Assembly (NCBI RefSeq): GCF_003967595.1
Contig: NZ_BIFW01000005.1
Location: 62,001 to 126,000, forward strand
Source of the DNA: Companilactobacillus musae
GTDB taxonomy: Bacteria; Bacillota; Bacilli; Lactobacillales; Lactobacillaceae
DNA: 64,000 bases
Direction of reading: 5' to 3'
Shown here: piece after piece, positions 36,115 through 44,597 of the stretch
How the letters are laid out: every line of letters starts with the position of its first letter
How positions within the stretch are numbered: position 1 is the stretch's first letter
Notes under the pieces: model-generated
Told to the model about the DNA's origin: nothing
The model's database searches: none
What the model saw: only the letters and a program-made list of their open reading frames with translations
Program-made: the position numbers and the translations under genes

Positions 36115-38016
36115 ATGACAAAATTAAATATATGGATTTCAAAGCATCAAAACCAAATGACAGTAACAATTGCAATCCTGATTGCTATTAGTTTAATTTC
36201 TAAATTTCTATTACACTTTGAAATTGCGGCTACGATCTTTATGATTGCAGCTAGTATCATTGGAGCAATTCCCATCGCGTTACATGCTTTTACAGCTTTG
36301 CAAAATAAAGTTATCAGTATTGAATTATTGGTAACGATAGCTGTTATTGGAGCATTTATTATTGGAGAATTTGAAGAATCGGCTGTGGTTACATTCCTAT
36401 TTCTCTTTGGTAATTATTTGGAGCAAAAGACTTTGGAGAAGACACGTTCTTCAGTTAAGAGTTTGACAAAAATGGCACCAACAACTGCTGAATTAGTCAA
36501 TGAAGATGGTCAAACGGAAACTGTTGATGTTGATGATTTGGATGAAGGGGACCATGTTTTAGTTAAGCCCGGTGGTCAAATTCCAGTTGATGGAAAAATC
36601 ATCGACGGAACAGGATACATGAATGAGGCTTCAATTACTGGTGAATCAACTCCCGTTAAAAAAGGTATTGGCGATAAAGTTTTTGCTGGTTCTTTGACGG
36701 ATAACGGAACAATTACCGTTGAAACTACTTCAGTTGGTGAAGATACCACTTTTGGTAAAATCATCGAATTAGTTGAAGAAGCTCAAGATAGTCAATCACC
36801 TGCCGCTCGTTTTATTGATAAATTTGCTACATACTACACACCTGCAGTTTTGATAATTGGAATTCTTGTTTGGATCTTTACACAAGATTTCCCACTAGCT
36901 ATTACGGTTCTAGTTCTAGGATGCCCTGGTGCTTTGGTCATCGGTGCACCGGTTTCAAACGTTGCTGGAATTGGTAATGGTGCTAAGAATGGTATCTTGA
37001 TGAAAGGTGGCAATGCCGTAAATAGTTTTGCACATGTGGATACTTTGGTACTTGATAAAACTGGTACTTTAACAACTGGTAAGATGTCCGTTACTGATGT
37101 GGATAACTTTGGTAATGATAAGGACGAAATGTTGAGTTTACTTTCAGCAGTGGAAAAGACTTCAGATCATCCTTTAGGACAAGCAATTGTGAATTATGTT
37201 AAAGATTTAGGAATTACTGAAACAAAAAAATTACCAGAATTAGATACAGTTAAAGGCCAAGGTCTAGTTGGTCAAAATGATCAATTCAAGATCTTGGTTG
37301 GTAATGAACGTTTGATGAAGAATAATGATGTACAGGTTTCTGCTACGCAAAGAAAAGCAATTAATAGTCGTATGAATGATGGTGATTCAGTTGTTTTGAT
37401 GGCAGTTGATCAAGAACTTCGTCTAGTAGTTGGAGTTAATGATCAATTGAGATCGGATGCTAAAGAAGGACTTCAGGCTTTGAAAGATGCTGGTTTAAAG
37501 AGGATTGTTATGTTGACTGGTGATAATAAGGTGGCTGCTCAAAGGGTAGCTGAAAGATTGCCAATTGATGAGGTACATGCAGAATTGCTCCCTGAGGATA
37601 AAGTCGAGTATGTTAAGAAGTTCCAAGAACAAGGTAGTACTGTAGCCTTTGTTGGTGATGGAATCAATGATAGTCCATCACTTGCAACTGCTGATATTGG
37701 TATTGGAATGGGTACTGGAACTGACGTTGCGATTGAAACATCAGATATTATTTTAGTTAAGTCCAGTTTTGATGCTTTAGCTCATGCTTATGTTTTGGCT
37801 AAAAAAACCGTAGCTAATACAAAAGAAAATATTATTATTGCTGTAGGAACCGTTGCTTTATTACTACTAGGTTTGATCGTTGGTATTATCCATATGGGTA
37901 GTGGAATGTTCGTGCACGAAGTAAGTATTTTAGTAGTTATTTTCAATGCAATGAGATTAATTAGAAATAAACCTGCAAAACTTGATACAGATCAAGTTCT
38001 CAAAACAGCAAACTAG
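36115..38016 (+). CDS. Heavy-metal P-type ATPase (P1B-like) with CPG motif
   Basis: 633 residues, eight predicted membrane helices, no N-terminal HMA domain (it is a separate gene downstream). Phosphorylation motif DKTGTLTTG, actuator TGES, hinge GDGINDSPSLATADIGIGMG, and HP motif (SDHPLG) are intact. The membrane metal motif is CPG in LGCPGALVIGAP rather than the CPC of Cu/Zn/Cd pumps or SPC of Fe/Co pumps. The metal is unknown; linkage to Dps and FLP suggests iron or redox-active metal efflux. Gene starts after agagagg. Confidence 0.9.
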   Translation: MTKLNIWISKHQNQMTVTIAILIAISLISKFLLHFEIAATIFMIAASIIGAIPIALHAFTALQNKVISIELLVTIAVIGAFIIGEFEESAVVTFLFLFGNYLEQKTLEKTRSSVKSLTKMAPTTAELVNEDGQTETVDVDDLDEGDHVLVKPGGQIPVDGKIIDGTGYMNEASITGESTPVKKGIGDKVFAGSLTDNGTITVETTSVGEDTTFGKIIELVEEAQDSQSPAARFIDKFATYYTPAVLIIGILVWIFTQDFPLAITVLVLGCPGALVIGAPVSNVAGIGNGAKNGILMKGGNAVNSFAHVDTLVLDKTGTLTTGKMSVTDVDNFGNDKDEMLSLLSAVEKTSDHPLGQAIVNYVKDLGITETKKLPELDTVKGQGLVGQNDQFKILVGNERLMKNNDVQVSATQRKAINSRMNDGDSVVLMAVDQELRLVVGVNDQLRSDAKEGLQALKDAGLKRIVMLTGDNKVAAQRVAERLPIDEVHAELLPEDKVEYVKKFQEQGSTVAFVGDGINDSPSLATADIGIGMGTGTDVAIETSDIILVKSSFDALAHAYVLAKKTVANTKENIIIAVGTVALLLLGLIVGIIHMGSGMFVHEVSILVVIFNAMRLIRNKPAKLDTDQVLKTAN

Positions 38017-38043
38017 TTAAGATAGTATTTGTAAGTTAGTTGA

Positions 38044-38107
38044 GCAAGTGATCTTTCGGATTACTTGCGAGCTGTAAGTGTTTCAAAAGTTGAAGCATTT
38101 ACAGCTC
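38044..38107 (+). other. Two intercistronic hairpins
   Basis: gcaagtgat / attacttgc (38044-38068) and a 17-bp stem gagctgtaag... / ...acagctc (38069-38107) with G-U pairs. No T-run follows, so processing or stability is likelier than termination. Confidence 0.5.
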
Positions 38108-38162
38108 GTGGGTATTTGGGATTTCACTAGCAAAAGTTTTTAGATATATGGAGGAATCAATT

Positions 38163-38393
38163 ATGGCAAAAGTAATTTTACAATTAGGTGAATTAACATG
38201 CCCATCATGTATGACAAAAATTCAAAAGGCTGTTCAAAATCAAGATGGCGTTTCAAACGTAAAGGTTCTCTTCAACGCTGGTAAAGTAAGAGCAGATATT
38301 GATGAAAGTAAAACTTCAGCTGATAAGTTGTCAGAAGTTATCACTGATTTAGGATACGAAGTATTAAAGACAAAAGTTAAGGAGATTGCCTAA
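38163..38393 (+). CDS. HMA-domain metallochaperone-like protein
   Basis: 76 residues from the ATG at 38163 (ggagga 8 nt upstream). A single heavy-metal-associated domain with the metal loop LTCPSCMTKIQKAV (CxxC) and C-terminal DLGYEV. It would hand metal to, or accept it from, the P-type ATPase upstream, which lacks its own HMA domain. Its stop shares one base with the Dps-like gene. Confidence 0.9.
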   Translation: MAKVILQLGELTCPSCMTKIQKAVQNQDGVSNVKVLFNAGKVRADIDESKTSADKLSEVITDLGYEVLKTKVKEIA

Positions 38394-38947
38394 TGACTGA
38401 ATTAACAATCGATGAAAAATTTGCGGCTGAGCAAAAGCAAGCTGATGCCGATCACCACAAACCAACCGCTGGAGCAATGACAGGACATATTGTTTCAAAT
38501 CATTTCCTATTAAATATTAAATTGCACCAATTAAAGTGGTTCGTTAAAGGTGCTAATGCTGAAAATTATAAGGCTGTTTTGAGTCAAACAATCGATGAAA
38601 ATAACGCTTGGTATGATAAGATAGCCGATGAGTTATTGGATGAGGGTGAATTACCACCTTCAACTATAAAAGAATATTCTGAATATGCCATGATTGAAGA
38701 AGATGGTAAGAATAAGTATTTGTCAGCTGAAGACATGCTTCAAACTGTTGTTAATGATTTTAGTACTGATAATATGTTTGTTACTAGAGCAATCAAGTTG
38801 GCTGAAAATGAAGATCGCCCATTCATGGCCCAAGTTTTAGTTCAATTGTTAGGCTTTAACAATCATCAAATCAGAATTTATCAAGCTTTACTTGGTAAGA
38901 GTGCTCGTGAAGGTTTTGAAGAGGAAGACGACGAAGACTTTGATTAA
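38393..38947 (+). CDS. Dps-like ferritin family protein
   Basis: 184 residues. LNIKLHQLKWFVKGANAENYKAVLSQ matches the Dps first helix (QxHWxVxG-type), followed by DENNAWYDKIADELLDEGELP and a second helical part; the tail is very acidic (EEEDDEDFD). Dps proteins oxidise and store iron and may bind DNA during oxidative stress. The usual ferroxidase Asp/Glu pair is plausible but not exactly verified. Cotranscribed with the metal pump and FLP regulator. Confidence 0.8.
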   Translation: MTELTIDEKFAAEQKQADADHHKPTAGAMTGHIVSNHFLLNIKLHQLKWFVKGANAENYKAVLSQTIDENNAWYDKIADELLDEGELPPSTIKEYSEYAMIEEDGKNKYLSAEDMLQTVVNDFSTDNMFVTRAIKLAENEDRPFMAQVLVQLLGFNNHQIRIYQALLGKSAREGFEEEDDEDFD

Positions 38948-38960
38948 GGAGAGATAATTA

Positions 38961-39647
38961 ATGGCAAAATTAGCGCATGACCATACTGCAGAGGATTGTG
39001 TTGAATTAGTTCCAATTTTTGAGAATTTATCGAAAACGGATAAGGAAACAATTGCGACACTAGTGACCCACCATCACTATAAAAGTGGCGAATATCTTTT
39101 CTCTGCTGGAGATGGCGCTGATTCTTTAATTATCGTAGCCCATGGGCAATCTAAGGTTTTCCAGATGGCAGCGAATGGGAAAGAACAAATGTTGAGAATC
39201 TTACAAACAGGTGATTTTGATGGTGAAGCAGCTTTGTTCTCTAATTCAGATCATAATAGTTATGCCGAAGCTTTAATGGATACAGCCGTTTGTCAGATCA
39301 ATCGACAAGATTTCCAAAAACTGATGCAACAGACACCAGAGTTGGCAGTCAATATGGTTAATGCTTTAGGACGTCGAGTTGGTCAATTGGAACAACAGAC
39401 AACTGAGGTTACCACTGCTAGTGTAGAAAGCCGTTTGGCTAATTACCTATTGGAAACAAGTGCTGGACTAGATCAAGCTGTGTTTACTTTACCTTTGAAA
39501 AAGAAGGATATTGCAACTTATCTAGGAACAACACCTGAAACGATTAGTCGGAAGTTAACTGCCTTGGCTAAAAAAGGTATGATTGAAAAAATTAGTAATA
39601 ATAAATTTAAAATCTTAGACGCTGATCGATTGATGATGATCGATTAA
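38961..39647 (+). CDS. Crp/Fnr-family regulator, FLP type
   Basis: 228 residues. Cyclic-nucleotide-binding-like N-terminal domain and a C-terminal HTH with LPLKKKDIATYLGTTPETISRKL; Glu, Ser and Arg of the recognition helix are those that read TTGAT in FNR. There is no FNR iron-sulfur cysteine cluster. Instead two cysteines, Cys13 and Cys111, are 98 residues apart, like Cys5/Cys102 of Lactobacillus casei FLP, which forms an oxidation-sensitive disulfide. It is the last gene of the operon that carries an FNR-like box at its promoter, suggesting autoregulation in oxidative or metal stress. Confidence 0.85.
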   Translation: MAKLAHDHTAEDCVELVPIFENLSKTDKETIATLVTHHHYKSGEYLFSAGDGADSLIIVAHGQSKVFQMAANGKEQMLRILQTGDFDGEAALFSNSDHNSYAEALMDTAVCQINRQDFQKLMQQTPELAVNMVNALGRRVGQLEQQTTEVTTASVESRLANYLLETSAGLDQAVFTLPLKKKDIATYLGTTPETISRKLTALAKKGMIEKISNNKFKILDADRLMMID

Positions 39648-39712
39648 AAATAAAGACTGATGTAGTTGTCATTGAATATGGCAATTATGTTGGCTTTTTT
39701 TGTTTAGTTAAG

Positions 39713-39876
39713 GATGCCGTCCTCCGCAAGAAAGAAAATTGGGCTGGAACGCTGCGGGCACAGATTTGAACCAACTCAAGGTCGGAGTTGTTTCAAATAC
39801 TGGCCTTGTTCTAAGTGGGTTTCCCACTAAGAACAATTTCGCGGCTGAGCCCATTTTCTTTCTTGCTCCGGACTGG
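39713..39876 (+). repeat. Structured repeat unit L2
   Basis: 164 bp. Starts ggatgccgtcctcc, ends tccggactgg. Arms 39726-39745 and 39848-39866 pair (gcaagaaagaaaatt / attttctttcttgc) around gggctggaacg...gagccca. An inner hairpin cttgttctaagtggg / cccactaagaacaa extends it. Confidence 0.75.
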
Positions 39877-40100
39877 TTTTACTCTTTGCTGACAATTATT
39901 TCTAAATTAAGAATGTGTATATTAGGTAATTCGGTTATGTATTACTTGGAACGATTTTAATGTGAGATTGTACTTCTTTAAGTCGGAAAATTGATTTTTA
40001 GTATTGTTAAATATCTTACGGTACTTTAATATTGCAGACTTCTCATATGGTGGTTTTTCAATATTTAGATTCTTCATATACAAATATAAAGAATCAATAC

Positions 40101-40242
40101 ATTAGTCCGGAGTGACAAAGAAAATGGGCTCAGTAGTGAGGTTAGTAGAAGGCTGAGCTTGAAGACTGTTGGCAAAGCCAAGAGGCTCCAAGTCGTGCTC
40201 ACTACGTTCCAGCCCAATTTTCTTTGTCATGGAGGACGGGAT
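40101..40242 (-). repeat. Structured repeat unit R2, inverted
   Basis: 142 bp in opposite orientation to L2; ends ggaggacgggat. Arms 40113-40130 and 40211-40229 pair (tgacaaagaaaatgggct / agcccaattttctttgtca). Read on the minus strand it follows the same order of conserved elements as L1 and L2: ccgtcctcc, gggctggaacg, gagccca, tccggact. Confidence 0.75.
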
Positions 40243-40401
40243 ACTTAATAAAAAAAGAAGTTTTACCGGCTAAAATTATATTTCATATAAAGCAATTTTT
40301 GTATACGAGTTATCCGAACTATTTTGATAAATTCAATTGACTTCGTTCGATATTAGATGATATTTTAATTACACCAAATGTAAATTATGGGAGATTAGAA
40401 T

Positions 40402-41163
40402 ATGTTTACTCCAGAAGAAATTCTGCAAAAGAGTATTACGGCGGGAGTCAATAAGCTAAAGAAACCACTATTAGCTCAGATGATTTTAGGTTTTATCGGT
40501 GGAGCAATGATTTCGATTGGCTTTTTAGCTTATGTCAGGGTTACGGCTTCAATTCCGAACGATTTGGCTAGTGTCAAGTCGTTAGTTGGGGGATTGGTTT
40601 TTCCAATAGGTTTGATCGTTATTCTTTTAGCTGGTGGAGAATTGGCTACTGGTAATATGATGGCGGTTGGTTCAGCAATTTTTGATAAGCAAGCCAAGTG
40701 GAGCGATTATTTAAAGAATTTACTAATTATTACTTTGTTTAACTTTATCGGCGCTATTTTTGTCGCTTATTTCTTTGGTCACGTAGTTGGATTGACGCAT
40801 GCGGTACCATTCAGAGATGCCGTAATAGCTGTGGCTGCGGGTAAAACTAAAGCTAGTTTCTTATCAGCATTTATTTCAGCTATTGGCTGTAATTGGTTAG
40901 TTGGATTAGCAGTTTGGCTATCTTTTGGAGCTAAAGATGCAACTGGAAAGATTCTAGGTATCTGGTTTCCAATTATGATTTTTGTGGCGGTTGGTTTCCA
41001 ACATAGTATTGCCAACTGCTTTATCATACCGGCAGCAATTTTTGAAGGTGGCAGTACGTGGGGATTATTCTTTCAGAACTTTGTACCAGTCTATCTAGGC
41101 AATATCATTGGTGGTTTGATCTTTGTTGCTGGATTTTATTATTTTAGTTATGTAAAAAAATAA
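40402..41163 (+). CDS. Formate/nitrite transporter family protein
   Basis: 253 residues with six membrane helices and FNT hallmarks: GGAMISIGFLAYVR, AGGELATGNMM, and NCFIIPAAIFEGGSTWG (the N-C-F segment holds the equivalents of channel residues). Family members conduct formate, nitrite, acetate or lactate/proton; the exact substrate is unclear. Monocistronic, ribosome site gggaga. In this location next to a redox-regulator operon, a role in mixed-acid product export is possible. Confidence 0.85.
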   Translation: MFTPEEILQKSITAGVNKLKKPLLAQMILGFIGGAMISIGFLAYVRVTASIPNDLASVKSLVGGLVFPIGLIVILLAGGELATGNMMAVGSAIFDKQAKWSDYLKNLLIITLFNFIGAIFVAYFFGHVVGLTHAVPFRDAVIAVAAGKTKASFLSAFISAIGCNWLVGLAVWLSFGAKDATGKILGIWFPIMIFVAVGFQHSIANCFIIPAAIFEGGSTWGLFFQNFVPVYLGNIIGGLIFVAGFYYFSYVKK

Positions 41164-41268
41164 TGCTAATTGTTGGTTAAAGTAAATTTAATAGTATAAA
41201 ATAGATTAACAAGTTATCGAGGGTAAGATTTCAAATAAAAAGTACGTCTAAAATTGAATAATTATTGA

Positions 41269-41301
41269 GGGATGGTGATATTTTGCTGTCCCTTTTTTAT
41301 T
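41269..41301 (+). terminator. Weak terminator after the FNT gene
   Basis: aggga / tccct stem with a 20-nt loop region and six T. Confidence 0.45.
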
Positions 41302-41388
41302 ATTTTAGTTATGATACCGCCTTTTTCAATTTTTGAAATCTAATACTAATAGTGGTAACATTATATAACTTAAATTTAAGAGGTTATT

Positions 41389-43710
41389 ATGATGACAGAT
41401 AAACCTAAAGTTAGTGAACTAGACGAAAAACAAATTGAACAAGCACATTTAGATGATGTGGTTGACAAAATTAAGAAGTCTGAAAATCGACTTCAAGAAC
41501 ATATGGACGTTGCTGAAGAAGATTTAAAAGTTATCAATAATGCTTTTGATGATATCCATTTGGGAATGGATGGCGACTCTATTTCAATGGATGCAGCACT
41601 TTCCATTCATCAACAACAACAAATGTTAGATGAAAGAAATAATAGCTGGCAACAATCGAGACAGCGTTTGGGAATTCTCAAAAAATTGGAAAAGACGCCA
41701 TTTTTCGCGCGTTTGGATTTCCAAGAAAAAGGTGAACCTAAAAAAGAATCTGTCTATATTGGCTTGAGCTCTTTTACTGATGAGAAGGATCACTTTTTAG
41801 TTTATGATTGGCGAGCACCAATTTCTTCTATTTATTATGATGGTAAGTTGGGTGAAGTTAAGTATCAAACGCCAGATGGTGAGCAGTCAGTTGATCTCTT
41901 CTTGAAACGTCAATTTTTAGTTGATAGTGGTAAGATCAAGGCTTATTTTGATACTCAAGAAACAATTGGCGATCAAATGCTTTTGGAAGTTTTGGATGGT
42001 AAATCTTCTACTCACATGAAGGGTATCGTCAAAACTATTCAGAGTGAACAAAACAAAATTATTCGTGATACTAAGTCAAAATTATTATTTGTCCAAGGTG
42101 CAGCCGGATCAGGTAAAACTTCAGCTATTTTGCAAAGAATTGCATTCTTGCTTTATCGTTACCGTGGAACTTTAACTTCTAGTCAAGTGGTTATGTTCTC
42201 ACCTAATTCATTGTTTAATGATTACATTAAAGATGTTTTGCCAGAAATGGGTGAACAAAACATGGTTCAAATGACGTACAAACAATTTTTGGCACGTCGT
42301 TTGCCTAATTTAACGGTAGAGAGTTTGGCACAACAATTTGAAACTGTCGTAGATACGGATAATAAAAATATTGGTAAGTTTGTGTCGGATATTGAATTCT
42401 TTAAGATTTTGACTAATTATAGTAAGTTGCTTGGTCAAAGCGGAATGGCTTTCAAAGATATCAAGTTCCAAGGCAAAGTGTTTATTTCTAAGGAAAAAAT
42501 CCAAGAATTCTACTATAGCTATGGACCACAATATAACTTGGGTAATCGCTTAGATGCGACTGTTGATCGCCTAGTTAAGATGTTGCATCGTAAAATTGGT
42601 TCAGAGATGCGTTCTAATTGGGTTTCTGAACGAATTGAAAACTTGAGCAAGGAACAGTTGCAGGTTCTATATAATACAGCTGATCAAGAGTTCAAGAATG
42701 GCGATGAAGAGAAGAAATTCTTAGCTAGAAAAATTGTCACAGCAATGATGCAAGGCGTTTATAAAAATATCAAACACTTGAGATTTATCAATGTTGCAGC
42801 GAACTATTTGAATTTCTTAAAAGCTGTTCCCAAGATTGTCGATCTAAATAAATATGGAATTACTAAAGATCAATGGATTCAATATGTAGAGAACTTTGTT
42901 CAAAGCTTCAATAATAAACAGATTTCGATGAATAATTTAAGTCCATATCTTTACTTGTATGATTTGGTTACTGGTAAACATGGTGAATTGGATATGAAGT
43001 TTGTCTTCATTGATGAAATTCAAGACTATACACCATTCCAACTTGCTTATATGAAATACAAATTCCCAAGAGCTCGTTATACAATGTTGGGCGATTTAAA
43101 TCAGTCGATTTTTACAAAGAAGAACAGTCAAACCTTATTGTCAGAAGCTCAAAGTTTGTTTGAAGCAGATGAAACAAGGGTTGTTCAATTAGTCCATTCA
43201 TATCGTTCTACAAAACAAATTACGGACTTTACGAAGGCAATTTTAACTAATGGACAAAAAATTGAGCCATTTAATCGTGATGGAGATTTACCAAATCTCT
43301 TAATGGCTAATGATGAAGCTGAATCTATTCAACAAGTTGTTGGTCAATTGAAGGAAAATGATAAACGTAAATATACCACAGCAATTATTGCCAAGACCTT
43401 GGAGGATGCAACGCATTTGCATGAACAATTGTCAGCTGCTGGAGTTAAGTCAACCTTGATCCGTTCAGAAAATCAACGTTTGGCAACGGGAACTATTGTT
43501 TTACCATCGTTCTTAGCTAAAGGATTGGAATTCGATGCAGTTATCATGTGGGACGCTTCAAAGGATAAATTCGATGAAGATGAACAACAACTGGTTTATA
43601 CGATTGCCTCTAGAGCAATGCATAAGCTAACTGTTACTTCAATCGGCGAATTGTCACAATTATTGCAACGTGTACCAGAGAAGTATTACGAAGTTGAACA
43701 AAAAGCTTAA
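41389..43710 (+). CDS. helD: UvrD/Rep-family helicase, HelD type
   Basis: 773 residues. N-terminal coiled-coil arm (about 5-65) typical of HelD, Walker A FVQGAAGSGKTSAILQRIAF, Walker B FIDEIQDYTPFQLAY, motif III/IV GDLNQSIF and VQLVHSYRSTKQI, and the C-terminal AKGLEFDAVIMWD/ YTIASRAMHKL. HelD binds RNA polymerase and uses ATP to release stalled or non-productive complexes. ATG at 41389 or the next codon; agagg upstream fits the latter slightly better. Confidence 0.9.
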   Translation: MMTDKPKVSELDEKQIEQAHLDDVVDKIKKSENRLQEHMDVAEEDLKVINNAFDDIHLGMDGDSISMDAALSIHQQQQMLDERNNSWQQSRQRLGILKKLEKTPFFARLDFQEKGEPKKESVYIGLSSFTDEKDHFLVYDWRAPISSIYYDGKLGEVKYQTPDGEQSVDLFLKRQFLVDSGKIKAYFDTQETIGDQMLLEVLDGKSSTHMKGIVKTIQSEQNKIIRDTKSKLLFVQGAAGSGKTSAILQRIAFLLYRYRGTLTSSQVVMFSPNSLFNDYIKDVLPEMGEQNMVQMTYKQFLARRLPNLTVESLAQQFETVVDTDNKNIGKFVSDIEFFKILTNYSKLLGQSGMAFKDIKFQGKVFISKEKIQEFYYSYGPQYNLGNRLDATVDRLVKMLHRKIGSEMRSNWVSERIENLSKEQLQVLYNTADQEFKNGDEEKKFLARKIVTAMMQGVYKNIKHLRFINVAANYLNFLKAVPKIVDLNKYGITKDQWIQYVENFVQSFNNKQISMNNLSPYLYLYDLVTGKHGELDMKFVFIDEIQDYTPFQLAYMKYKFPRARYTMLGDLNQSIFTKKNSQTLLSEAQSLFEADETRVVQLVHSYRSTKQITDFTKAILTNGQKIEPFNRDGDLPNLLMANDEAESIQQVVGQLKENDKRKYTTAIIAKTLEDATHLHEQLSAAGVKSTLIRSENQRLATGTIVLPSFLAKGLEFDAVIMWDASKDKFDEDEQQLVYTIASRAMHKLTVTSIGELSQLLQRVPEKYYEVEQKA

Positions 43711-43733
43711 ATATTTAAAATTTTAGGTATAAA

Positions 43734-43797
43734 AATAACATCTATTAAGAGATTTGGATCTACATGTCGAATATCTCTTGAATAGGTGTTATTTTTT
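43734..43797 (+). terminator. Long hairpin terminator, CTATTAAG-family copy e
   Basis: aataacatctatt / aataggtgttatt outer stem with aagaga / tctctt inside; T6. Preceded by ttttaggtataaaaa like copies a and b. Confidence 0.85.
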
Positions 43798-43832
43798 GTA
43801 AAAGAAGAATTGTATACAACTCCCTTTTCGTA

Positions 43833-43860
43833 TTGCTGATTTCTATATACCATGTATAAT
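43833..43860 (+). promoter_or_regulatory. Promoter of the L,D-transpeptidase gene
   Basis: TTGCTG (43833-43838), 16-bp spacer, TATAAT (43855-43860). Confidence 0.6.
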
Positions 43861-43895
43861 ATTAGTTATGCTGTTACGGATTTGGGGAAAAATCA

Positions 43896-44555
43896 ATGGA
43901 TTACAAAAAAATATTTAGAATCGCAATTATTTCGTTATTAGCGATTATTGCTTTGGGTTATGGGGCCTTTGAGCTTGTAGGAAACAATGCTAAAGATGTT
44001 AAGGTGGAGGCTAAAGATAAGGCCGTACCTAAAAAGGTAGCTAAAAAAGTTGCCAATACACCAGAAACGGTTGAAGATGATAAGGATATGGTGAATTTAA
44101 AGAATTTCACCTACAATGATTCTTCAGAAAAGAAAGATTATCCCGACTTGAATGAACATCCAAATGCTTGGATAGACGTGGATATTGCAACACAAAGAAT
44201 GTATGTCAAAGATGGTGAAACAACATTATATGAGATGTACGCTTCTACTGGTAAAAAGGACGCTACACCAAGAGGAACTTATTACGTTCAGGGGGAACGT
44301 GGTGAATTCTTCTATACAGAACCTTTGAAGTTGGGCGCATATTATTGGGTTTCATTTTTAAATCATGGTGAGTATTTGTTCCATACCACACCAACCGATG
44401 AACAAGGTAATTACGTTGAATCAATTGCTAAGACTTTGGGTAGAGAACCATCTTCACATGGATGCATCCATCTGTCAGTGCCTGACTGTAAGTGGGTATA
44501 TGAGAATGTTCCTTATGGTATGAAAGTTGTTATTCATGGTAGTTATAAAAGGTAA
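43896..44555 (+). CDS. L,D-transpeptidase (YkuD domain)
   Basis: 219 residues. N-terminal membrane anchor (about 8-28), a Lys/Val/Asp-rich linker, then a YkuD domain (about 88-215) with the catalytic cysteine Cys190 in SSHGCIHLSVPD and the paired His HxTP (FHTTPTDEQG). Enzymes of this group cross-link peptidoglycan between meso-DAP or otherwise transfer muropeptides outside the membrane; DAP-less lactobacilli also carry such genes, so cross-link type is unclear. Own promoter, bidirectional terminator after. Confidence 0.9.
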   Translation: MDYKKIFRIAIISLLAIIALGYGAFELVGNNAKDVKVEAKDKAVPKKVAKKVANTPETVEDDKDMVNLKNFTYNDSSEKKDYPDLNEHPNAWIDVDIATQRMYVKDGETTLYEMYASTGKKDATPRGTYYVQGERGEFFYTEPLKLGAYYWVSFLNHGEYLFHTTPTDEQGNYVESIAKTLGREPSSHGCIHLSVPDCKWVYENVPYGMKVVIHGSYKR

Positions 44556-44597
44556 AAAAAGATGAAATTCCTGATATTTGGAATTTCATCTTTTTTT
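44554..44597. terminator. Bidirectional terminator between convergent genes
   Basis: aaaaaaagatgaaattcc / ggaatttcatcttttttt perfect stem, 7-nt loop; overlaps the stop of the NADH oxidase gene. Confidence 0.9.

Larger units (their letters stand above)
39648..40401. other. 754-bp gap: FLP terminator, repeat pair 2, FocA promoter region
   Basis: No protein gene. An AT-rich spacer separates the two repeat units. Near 39678-39702 a weak stem followed by seven T ends the FLP operon. A promoter TTGACT (40337-40342), 17 bp, ATATTT (40360-40365) precedes the transporter gene. Confidence 0.6.

Noticed and set aside
39739-39960. Open frame of 73 codons inside repeat unit L2
   Set aside because: It runs through the palindromic repeat arms, has no ribosome site, and the composition changes where the repeat ends; incidental.
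40325-40338. FNR-box-like ttgataaattcaa before the FNT transporter
   Set aside because: Half-sites are one base too close (TTGA-N5-TCAA instead of N6), so it was not called.
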